A DNA stretch of 64,000 bases, from positions 108,501 through 172,500 of the forward strand of contig MEHQ01000871.1 in NCBI GenBank assembly GCA_008828725.1, given 5' to 3'. Position 1 is the stretch's first letter; each line of letters begins with the position of its first letter. The translations under genes and the position numbers were made by a program. The notes below the pieces were generated by a model, which worked only from the letters and a program-made list of their open reading frames with translations, did no database searches and was not told where the DNA came from. This document shows positions 10,201 through 22,200 of the stretch, in pieces. Origin of the DNA: Saccharina japonica (lineage: Eukaryota > Sar > Phaeophyceae > Laminariales > Laminariaceae).

Positions 10201-13200
10201 TCATACAGATCATACAAATCATACAGATCAGGAATCTATCTTGCCCGGAAATATCTAGATCATCATCGAGTAGGAATCGATGATCTGTCCGAGTTGTGGC
10301 AGGCTATATATCTGTAGCATCACACCGAGGATGCCGTAACGCACGGTAGTCATTCGACAAAAAAAAAGGGGCTTCACCCCTTGACGCCTGCTATATATTA
10401 CCATACGTATCATAGGGGTAGCGAGTTTTTGGGCCGAAACACTTGTGACTGTTACTGAATATCATACCGGGTATTACTGACTAAAATAGACTATTACTGA
10501 CTATAAACTGACCATTACTCGTACTGACTATTTGGGACTATAAACTGACTATTACTCGTACTGACTATTAGGGACTATAAACTGACTAATACTGACTATT
10601 CCTATACTGAACTGATGAACTAACCTGGTATATTGTACTCTACTACCACTGTCCCTCAATATAAGGACCGTTTTGATTCACTAATAGTATACATACGTTT
10701 CTTATATTTAGGGACAGAGTGGTATACTAGTATCCCATTTGTGTTGCACAATAGTTTTCGTTACACAACTATGAATAGGTCATGGGACGGACTGTTCGTC
10801 TGCTTAAGCCTGCCTATTTTATCAAAAGCCAGTTTGAGGTGACTATTACTAACGACTTACTAGTAGCATAGTCCGAAAAAAATTAGGCGTTACCCCTATA
10901 AGGCAAATAGCACGCGTCCCTTACGTACATACCAGCAAACTACTAGTCTATTACTGTATTACAGGGGACCATAGTAAATAGGACCTCCGATACACACAAA
11001 AACCTATATGTTTCCCTATTTTTAAGAACAAGATTTTGTTCTATTTACTATGGCCCTCCGTAATAGTACAGTACTGGTCCCTCTATACGAGTGCCGGTAT
11101 GCGCCAGCCAACAATACCGGCAAATTAGGGGCAACCGGCACTACTCAGCAAGCTGCCACTTTGGTTAATCCCATTTGTGCCAAGCGATATCACCGGCACT
11201 ACCTATAGCAGGCAGCTGGCTGGCACTGCTCATCAACCGGCACTATAGAGGGACCACTACTATTAATATGTGTACCACCTCACCAACAAAGTTTGTTGAG
11301 GGCTGCGCTCTTCGGGTCCGAAGCGATGGCCTTCAGCCTCGAGAGCACCCGTATCACGTTCCCGTCCACCAGCGGCTCGCACTCTCCAAACGCGATGGAA
11401 GCCACCGCTCCTGTTATAAACAGTAGTTCACGGGGGGCGATGAGAAAACGGCCGGTGCGCGTCGGAAGGGGTTCACCATCAACACGTCTTCACCTAGGGC
11501 TGTGAGTTGTCTCACTAGAAGTTGCCGACTAGTTTCTAGTTGCCTAGGTATTACAGCTAGTTACGTGGGGTAATTGATACGGCTGTGAGTTGGCTGACTA
11601 TAAGTTGCCGACTAGTAACCAGTTGGCTAGGTATTACAGTTAGTTAGTTGCGTGGGGTAATTAATAGGGCTGTAAATTGGCTGACTATGAGTCGCGGACT
11701 CGTTACTAGCTGGCTAGGTAGTAATTTTGTGGGGTAATTGATAGGGCTATGAGCAGGCTGGCTATAAGTTGCCGACAATTTTCTAGTTGGCTAGGTATTA
11801 GTTAGGGCTGTGGGGTAATTGATAGGGCTGTGGGTTGGCTGACTATAAGACGCCGAATAGTTACCAGTTGGCCAAATAGTACATTTAGTTACGTGGGGTA
11901 ATTGATAGGACTGTGAGTTGGCTGACTACAAGTCGCCAGCTAGTTACTAGTTGGCTAGGTTTTGCAGATAATTGCGTGGGGTCGTTGATAGGGGATGAGG
12001 GTAGCTTACCAGTTGTTCGACACTATGGCTGAGGGTAACTGTAACTGTGTACGAGGCGAATATAACTAACCGTAACTCCAACCCTAAGCCAATCAGACCC
12101 AATCAACAATGTTAACGACACAATGGTGATAACTACTGCAGGGGTTTGCCATCAACATCCACCCCAAACGCACTCTATTTTTAGATCCGTATTGTTATAC
12201 GTGCAACACGGTATATTAACAGTACATAGACTGATACGAGAGGATATACTTCGAAATATATAAGTGACACGCGGCGGTGGTATATGTTGTACTGGGGTAT
12301 ATTGCAGGGGGGGGGGGCGGGGTCCCCTGTGGGGCTCCTTGCCCCCTCCCCCCTGCCTGGTCGGTGAAAACCCGACATGCTCCTTCCCGGCATTGTAGGG
12401 ATACGAGGGTCTATGGTCATACGACTACGGCCATGCATGAAGATGAAGTACACCCCCCTGCGGGATGCGCAACACACATCCGGCCTATTAATTTCCCTGG
12501 TATAGTGCGCATGGGTATTCTAGCGAGGAAAGCGCACCCACCAGCGGTGTAGGGCCCGATCCCGGGGAGGTCCTTGAGAGCTTTGGCTGTGCGCGGAACA
12601 GAGCCCCCGTGGTCTGACTGCACCTTCCTTGCCCCCTCATGGAGCATCTTTGCCCGTCGGTAGTATCCCAGCCCCGCCCAGGCCTTGTTCACCTGCCCGT
12701 GTAAAAAAAGACCACAACAAACAGAAACAAAAAAAAAATGTCCCTTTTTAGCAGTTATACAACAAAACATAACAAAAAAAGGTGTCCCTTTCTAGCAGTT
12801 AGCCTCCAGTTCGTAGAGCTTACCACTTCGTCCAAGAAATTATTGTGGCACGCACTGTTTACGGGGGACCATAGTAAATGGGACCAAATAGTGTCAGTAA
12901 AAATAGCGAAATGCATAGGCCTTTGTGTGTACCGTAGGTCCTATTTACTAGTATTATTACTAGTATTTACTATGGTCCCCCGTAAAAACGGTACACGAGA
13001 CAAAAGGGATTATAACGCTAATATGCTTACCGATGGTTGATTGGGTCTATCTGATTGGCTTAGGACAAAAGGGGTTATTTAACGCTAACATGCTCACCGA
13101 TGGTTGATTGGGTCTATCTGATTGGCTTAGGGGTTAACGCTAACATGCTCACCGATGGTTGATTGGGTCGATCTGATTGGCTTAGGACAAAGGGGGTTAA

Positions 13201-16200
13201 CGCTAACATGCTCACCGATGGTTGATTGGGTCTATCTGATTGGCTTAGGGGTTAACGCTAACATGCTCACCGATGGTTGATTGGGTCGATCTGATTGGCT
13301 TAGGATTAGGATCAGGGTTTGGTGTATGACCGGTGCTAAGGTAGAGGACGCGTACTGTGTGCAGGTTGCACCTGCAATTTTTTTTGTGCAGGATGCTGGT
13401 TTTAATGTGTGAGGCTGGCCTTTTGGGCCGCATGTTTTTTTTTGGAAAAAACGCCATCAAAACACGCGGCGGTGCCGCGTGGCTGCCCCTGCCGACCTCG
13501 TGCTCCCCAAGGGGTTGGGGTTCGGGTTCGGGTTAGGGTTAGGGTCAGGGGTGTGTCTGGAGTTGGCTTGGTCTGGGTCGACGGGCGAGGACGAAACTGG
13601 CACAAAAACTTTTGCAGGTGCAACCTGCACATAACGCACGCCAAGGTAGAGAGGCGCACCATGTTTTTTCTCTGAGGCTTTTTGCGTGAGGGGCTCTATA
13701 CTAATAGTAAGTCAATAACTGTTTTTTTTTTCATCAGAGGAAACTAAGAAAGCTACCCGATTAAAAATCCCGCGGCCTTTTAACCCCTTAAGAACTGATC
13801 CCACGATTTTAGGGACAAACTTCTTGGAATTAGTGAGGGACATTTTTTTCAGTTCTGAATGGGTCAAGTATAAAAAGAAAAATATCGAAACGCAAGAAGG
13901 AAATCCCGACGATATGGGGTTAAGGAGGCTTTACTACTATTATACTATTATAGGTCATTCAGAAAACGTTTCAGCCAAAATAAGGTATACCTCTATCGTA
14001 TATAGCACGCGTCATGTTGGTACACAATAGTGTGTATCAACCATTTACCGTGTTGAATATAAAAGTGGTAAGCTACCCTTCCCTTCAGAGAGAATGGCGG
14101 TCATACAAAAAATATGTGTCCGCACTATAATACCAATAGACCTGGCACGAATTTATTTAGTATTTTACATTGCCCCTTTATAGATAATAGCGCTCAAATA
14201 CAATACGACCAGGTACACATATACCAGGTATGGGATACGTACCGGGACTACAAACAGTTTTTTTTTTGTTTTTGTTTTTTCGGGAACGAACAGTATCATA
14301 CCAATCAAAGTCAGCAGTACACTTAACATGTATACATTTTATAGTGGTGATTATGCACGTAAGAGAAAGATAATATGCCAGGTACGAACTTGTTTGCGTG
14401 TACATACGCTGTGCTTGTCGTGTGGCACGGCATTTAATTGTCTACTCTCCTTACTGCACTACAATGTACAGTATGTAGTATCTCTGAGTCGTACTTTTGT
14501 TACCACAGAGCTTGTACCCCTCTACATCATACGTGGCATGGAGAATCAGCACGGGCACTGGGTGTGCTTGATGTCGATGCGTAGAATATCTTATGTAGCA
14601 TGGAGAACCAGCACGGGCACTGGGTGTGCTCGATGTCCATGCGTCGAATCTCGTATGTAGGATGAATCAGCACGGACACTGGGTGTGCTGGATGCCGATG
14701 CGTAGAAACTCTTGTGTAGCATGAAGAGTCAGCACGGACACTGGGTGTGCTGGATGCCGATGCGTAGAAACTCTTGTGTAGCATGAAGAGTCAGCACGGA
14801 CACTGGGTGTGCTGGATGCCGATGCGTAGAAACTCTTGTGTAGCATGAAGAGTCAGTCGGCACGGACACTGGGTGTGCTGGATGCCGACGAGTAAAATAC
14901 CATACGTAGGATGAAAATAACAGCACGGACACTTAAGTGTGCTGGATGCCGATGCGTAGAAAGGACCTACGGCACACACACACACACACAAAACTATATA
15001 TCTACCTAATTTTACTATTACGGGGTGGGCTAATGTAGTAAATAGGACCTACGGTACACACAAAAATCTATATATTTACGTATTTTTACAAACAATATTT
15101 AGTCCTATTTAATATGGTCGTCCGTAATACCAATAATTAGTCCTATTAACTATGGTCCCAGGGGCGTAAAAAAAAGAGAGAAAACGACAGCACACACGTA
15201 GGAAGGTCAGAATGAAAAACAAACCGGATCGCTGTGATCACAGGACGAAATGAGCGAAAACCATTTTTTTTTCCCGTTTTTTGTTCCCTTTTTTTAACTT
15301 GGTTTTAGAGACCCCCCCTATTTTTTTCGCTGGTGGGGGGGGGGTAATTAAAAAAAAACTTGACTTATTGTTTTCTGGGATCACAACGGTCCGGTTTCTT
15401 CCCTCCAATGTAGGGGGGGGGGTGTGTGGGGTATCTGGGATTCAGATCCGCGCATACACTCGATGGTCCCCCGAAATAGTTGCTCAATTGAGATACCCAA
15501 TAGACGTGTTACAGCAGAACAGTGTTACTATTACTATGCTGTACCGGTATGTATTACTGCCATGTTGGTTGCGAGCAAGAAAAACAAGGTTCAGAGCGAA
15601 AGGCCGGTATTTCCCGCGTATTGTTATCTTAGGCTGTCATATTGTTGTGTGCTTCTTGGTGTATTGTTACCTTGTTGCTTGCACAGCAGTAAGTAGTGAC
15701 GTGGATAGGTAAGCCCGCAGGCGGAGGTGATGCACGGAGTAGGAACTACGGAGGCCCTAGGGCAATGTCCTACATTACTTGGAGTAACCATGGGGTGCCC
15801 ATGGACCAGTTCATGGTGTGTGCCATGGCCTAACACACCTTCTTTCTTGTATTTTGCCATGCTTTTGTTTGGTTGCTTGATTGTTGATTTGCTTCAGTAT
15901 GTTTACTTTTTATTATTTTTCCTTTTCGCTTTTTTTTCTTTCTTCTCTTTTTCTCTCGCATGCACCTGGATTGCTAGCAGGGTAGGTCTTGCCTGTCGTA
16001 TACCTGGTATGGCATTGCATTGTCTGCTCTGCTTACTGCACTGAGCGTAGTATCTCTGTGTCGTAGTTTTGTGACCACAGAACTGGTACCTTTTTAGGAT
16101 GAAGAATCGGCACGGACACTGGGTGTGCTGGATGTCGACGGGTAGAAAGGAAGGTTTAATGTGAAGAACACACACGCCATGGCGTGCCCCATGGCTCCAT

Positions 16201-19200
16201 AACGCGCCCCATGGTTACAGTGCAAACCCCATGACCCATCCCATGGCCCTACCATGGGACAATCCATGGGCGCTTGGATATCCCATGGTCTACCTCTTAG
16301 CCGATAATTAGATTTGGCTAAGGCTGATGATCTGATATTTTTGCATACCGGTACTCGGGCCCAGTACTACAGATGCAATATCGTATATACGAGGTAGACA
16401 CTCTTGCTGTTGTTGTCGCTGTTACTGCTGATGTTGCTGTTGTTAATACTGATACTGTTCATGTTGCCATTGTCGGTGTTCTGTTGTTGTTGTCGTTGTT
16501 GCTGTTGCCGTTGTTGTTGCTGTTGATGTTGTTGCTAGTGTCGCTGTTCTGTTGTTGTTGATGTTGCTGCTGTGTTGTTATTTTGTAATTAGATTTGGCT
16601 AAGGCTGATGATCTGATATTTTTGCATACCGGTACTCGGGCCCAGTACTACAGATGCAATATCGTATATACGAGGTAGACACTCTTGCTGTTGTTGTCGC
16701 TGTTACTGCTGATGTTGCTGTTGTTAATACTGATACTGTTCATGTTGCCATTGTCGGTGTTCTGTTGTTGTTGTCGTTGTTGCTGTTGCCGTTGTTGTTG
16801 CTGTTGATGTTGTTGTTGCTATTGTCGCTGTTCTGTTGTTGATGTTGCTGCTGTGTTGTTATTTTCTTGTTGATGACACATTAGCTAACGTAAATACGTA
16901 AATACTGCTGCTATACTTATTATAATGTACTCGTCGTCAGGAACCAAAGGTTCAACGAGTCTACAAAGGTACATATTACACTATGATTATAGGTACACAG
17001 GGTAAGGTTTAGGATACATATTATAGGTACACAGGGGAATGCGGGCGTCTGATTGCACATTCTAACAAGATAACAAATATTCATCACATACACGAAAGGA
17101 CCGGCCCCGACGTTGAGGATTTCCACCCTTACTTATCATATCATATCATCATATATGTCATAGGAAGGGGAAAAAAAGGTTTGGGCTTCTGACTAGATAT
17201 TCTGAGATGTCATATATCATATATATATACTTCGAAGTAGATAAATACGAAAGGACCGGCCCTACCGTTGACATTTTATGCCTCGCGACTATTCCGACTA
17301 TTCTGCGAGGCAAGCAGCAGTCACGAAAAACACGAAAATACAGCATCAAAGCCATCGATCGCACGAACCGAGCCCGGGCTTCCGGACCAAGGCATATTAA
17401 TAATATAATATACTATTATGTCCCAAAAAATAAGGATCGTCCGTGCAGTAATATATAAGATAAGAGGTCCTTATATATTGGGACATATTGGTAGTATACT
17501 ATATGCGTACCTGAACCATGAATACGACAAGGATGCACGTAGGGAGCTGCAAACCTATGGGCTATGACCCTCCAAAAAAATAAGTTTTTTGTTTTTTAGG
17601 GTCATACGTAGCCCATAGCTGCAACCTTAGGCGAAACATGTGCGAGGCTTGATGGAACGCTGCTCGCACGGATCACACATCAATACAGCCAGTTGACGAT
17701 GAGGCCGCGCTACATTTGGTCTTTGTATCAGGGTCCCTCAATGGTTGGAAGTACAGTACTGCTGTACGTTCGTATATCATGAGCATGTGCACATAAAAAA
17801 TCAGGACGGATGCCAATTAAGTGGCACCTGAAACGAAGCCAGTCCAGTGCCAGAGCTCACGAGCTCACCACTGTATTCGATGCCATGGTTGACACACACT
17901 ATACACAAGACAAAGAGGCCTCGAAGCGCTGCTTGATTCGGTCTGATCGGTTTCAGGTATTCAGAACTGGAAAGTTTATCCCACACTAATTCCAAGTATT
18001 TTGTCCCCAAAAACGGGGGTTAAGAGCTAAGGTTTTGGGTCAAGTTTAGTTATATTCGTTTTCTAACATACTCGGGGTCATATTATTATCGAACACTGAA
18101 TACTGCTGTTGTGGCAAGCTGCCCTGAGCTAAAGCTGCCACTGCACGACCACGAGCGACCACGTGTCAAGCCTTTTCGATCGCAAAACAACACTTCAACT
18201 GCAACGTTGGGCTGCTATATCAAAACGGCCGAAAAACAACACACAACAAGTAACATTGGACCTCGTTTCGTCCGCAATACCATTAGTCGGTAAGTCGGAT
18301 ACCATTAGTCGGCAAGTCGGTACCAGGTACAGGGGGGGGGCTACGTACGATTTTTTAGAGACCTTGATATAAGAAAAACGCCGATTTAACTCCTTGAGAA
18401 CTGGTCCCACGTACTAGGGGACAAACTACTTGGAATTAGCGTGGGATGACTTTTTCAGTTCTGAATGGGTTAAGAAAGGTCAATGGGCTGGCACGGGCTT
18501 ACTAAAAGCTACCAGTGTGGAGGATAGGGTACGTAGACACCGTCAACCTCTGATCATAACTGCCAACCATGAAGATACGTTAACCAACGTCCGGCCTACG
18601 AGACCTGCCATCATGAATGGTCCTCATATGGTTGACGTTCGGGAATACAAACCCAGAACGCTACCAGGGAGTGAAGGGTCCTCTACGAGAACGACCCCAC
18701 TCCCGAGGGGTGGGCAAAGGGTGATCGTGGATCTTTAAAATGGGGGTTTTGTCTTGGTAGTAGTGTGTTGACCCTCAGATCGAACCCTAACCCTAACCCG
18801 AACCCTATGCCAGTGGTCAGTGCTTGCTTGGCCAATCAGAGTGCCTAATTAGCTACCTTAGGAAGATCCACTAACAGTGTTTGTCCACTACTGCCACTCC
18901 CACACTCTTACCTATGAGATCTCTCCTTGCGAGATGCGAGGGTGGTTTTGTGGAGGCACCTCCTTGTTACATATAAGAAAGAAAAGTGCGCGCCAAGGCC
19001 TCGGCCAACCCTGCTCAAGACCCCGACACGGCCGACATCATCTCAGGAGGCGACCTTCATACCCCATTCCGATTTTAAGAAACTATCGGTTATTTTAACC
19101 CTTTTAGGACTGCAGTCCTATTATGGGGACAAATTACTTGGAATTAGAGCAAAATATATGGTTATGTGCACTGGAGTACTAAAAGGGTTAAGAAAGGTCT

Positions 19201-22200
19201 TCTAGGCCCGACAACACCCCGCTCTTAAACCGTACCCCCCCCCCCCCCCCCCCCCCTGTATGACGTAAACAACCAGGCTTGGTACCCGGGTACCCCAGAG
19301 TTCTCATCCTACCAAACACATCCGTATACGTATACCCTTGACGTATGTACATAAGTATGAACAGCCTTTTTGTGGGACGACGCCATATATGGGGCGGTGT
19401 ATAGTGTATAGTCGCGCAGCAGGGAGGTAGACCCTGATAGACCTCTTCTGACGCATGGTACGGTAGTCTGCATGCAGGTGCAACACCATGTTTTTGCCTT
19501 CTGAGGGTGGTGACTTGAGGAGCTCTATACTAATACTAAGTCAAAAACTGATTTTGGAGGAAAATAAAGTGCTATATACCCGATCAACAATACCATGGCC
19601 CCCAAGTATACAATGAACAATATTGCAACAGCAAGAATGAAAAAAGTCCGACAAATTTGGGTTAAGGAGCCTCTAATAGATCATTCAGAAACCATTTCAG
19701 CCAAAAAACGGTATACCGTATACCTCTATCGTGTATAGCACGCGTCTTCTGTTGTTCAGATTCGGGTGTGGAAACAGTGGAAACACACCGAGGTGGCTTG
19801 TGTGGCGTCAACCCACTCTCGGGGGTCAGCAACGAAAGAAGACTCAGAATCAACACGAAGAGGTGACTGGATGTTCTCGAAGGGTTACAGTGATAACGAG
19901 GCGGTGTGCGTGTTTTCCTTCTCATTAAACCGTTACATCTATCCGTCGACATCCGGCACACCCAGTCAGTGTCCGTGCAGATTCTTCATCCTAGAGAGAT
20001 ACAAGCTCTGTGGTTATAAAACTACGACACAGTATGATAGAGATGCAACTATGAGATGCAGTAAGGAGAGTAGGCAAATGCAGTGCCATAGGCCATTGCA
20101 CAGGACAAGGGCAAACACAACATACACACGCCAGCAATCCAGATACATGGGAAGAGAGGAAAACGAAAGACAATATAACTAAAGCAAAGAAATGACAGAA
20201 AAAAGGCAAAATAAATAACAGGAACAAAAAGAAAGAAAATACAAAAAAAAGAGAACAAACAAACAAAAAGATAAAGGAGAAAACAGACAAGAGAAAAAGT
20301 ACCATCTCGAGGATAGGGGACCTGATATCCGCACTACAGCAGTACCGCAACACTATAAATGCACAGCACACTACACGCACACTGATACACACGTGGAACG
20401 CATTAAACAAAAAAAATCGTACCTGTTCCAGGTCGGCTTCCGCCAGAGCCTGGGGGGTCGGGAAAAGCGCCATCCACTTCACGTAGTACTCCACCACCGT
20501 CTCCACCCTGGTCTGCTGCAGCATAACCTCTGACACCCAGGTGCCGTACGCGCTCATCTGCTCGTCGTCACGCATAGCGGTAAACAGCCAGTTGTAGCAC
20601 TTCAGCGTCACGCGGTTTTAGGTTATAACCGGTTATAACACTTAATCATGGCGGTTCATGTATATAACGGAATATAACGAACGACGAGCTTTGGTAGTAA
20701 ACAAGTAAGCGTCCCGGTTATTATAACCCGTAAAAACAACGACGTTTTAAAGTTTCCATAAGTTTTCATTAACGTTTTATACATACCAATCCACAACTAT
20801 ATAGACGAATTTTGATGTTTTTAGTAAGGAAAACGAAAAAATACTTCGAAAACAAAACGTGCCATCTAATATTTTTGTAAATTTGACAGCTCAGAAGTAG
20901 TAGCGAAGGAGGATAGCTTATGTACATATGTATGGCCTTTACAACTGCACCCCCGCTTTGGGGGCCCAAATTACTTGCAAATAGTACGGAATCATTCTTG
21001 CGGTAGCAAATGAGGTAGACTATTACCGGGAATCATAACCAAACATGGCGTGTCAACATCGGGCGATACCTGGTTTATGAGTCTATCGTGGCTTCTGAAT
21101 ACGGGGGAACCATAGTAAATAGGGACCAAAATATTGTTATTAAATAGTACAAATAATAATATATATATATATATATATATTTGTGTGTACTATTAAATAG
21201 TATCGTTCGTAGGTCCCCTATTTACTATGACCCCCCGCAATAGTATTTCTATGCCCCCCCTGCAATAGTTTTAGCGTACGTAGGGGGGCGGTCAGTCAAG
21301 GAACATAGTATTCATAACTCAGAACCACATATGATATATAGTGTGTAAACATAGGGCGATACCCGGTTTATGGGTCCATCGTGGGTTCTGATTATATACC
21401 AACATTACTATGCCCACCAGCAATAGTTTTAGTGTAGGGGGCGGTCAGTCAAGGGGTCAAACCGCGGTCTCCCAGCATCTTAACATAGTAGTTTTAGTGT
21501 AGGGGGCGGTCAGACAAGGGGTCAAACCGCGGTCTCTTAGCAAACATACTAGTTTTAGTGTAGGGGTGCGGTCAGTCAAGGGGTCAAACCGCGGCCTCCT
21601 AGCATCTCAACATACTAGTTTTAGTGTAGGGGGCGATCAGTCAAGGGGTCAAACCGCATTCTCCTAACATCGTAACCTGCTAGTTTTAGTGCAGGGATAC
21701 TATATACTTGGTATATAGGGTCTACTATAATATGATATCAACACGATCATGAGCGTTCGACACCTCTCACCGGAATTCTCTTCTGACTACCAGAAGCCCC
21801 TTCAGGGGCCTCCCCCTCTCCCTTCATCAAAGCTTCGCCGCGCTCTTCGCTGCAGCGCCCGTCCCCCCCCCCCTTCCCCGCCTTCCTCTTCCCACCAGCA
21901 ACACCACCACCACCACCACTAACACTAACAGGGCCTCTCGCGCCGCCTGCTTTCTCCTTGCTGCCGAAAAAGGCCGACAGAAGCGGCTGCGAGGCGTCCT
22001 GCTTTCGGACGCTTGTCGCGGTCGCCTTGGAACCGCTGGAACCGCTGGAAGCCTTGCCTACTTTCTGGCGTGCTGAATCTGCCGTCCTGCAAAGGATAAA
22101 TAGGGGAGGAAGGTGCCCGCGGAAGCGAAAAGCGAGTGGAATAGGCCGTGTTGAATTATCATATCGAATGTTTCGATACATCAACATATCGAGCTTTCGA

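Noticed and set aside
14537-14965. CRISPR-like direct repeats
   Set aside because: The repeats are contiguous minisatellite units without unique spacers of constant length, and this is eukaryotic DNA. The same applies to 11500-12000, 13015-13310 and 21258-21690.
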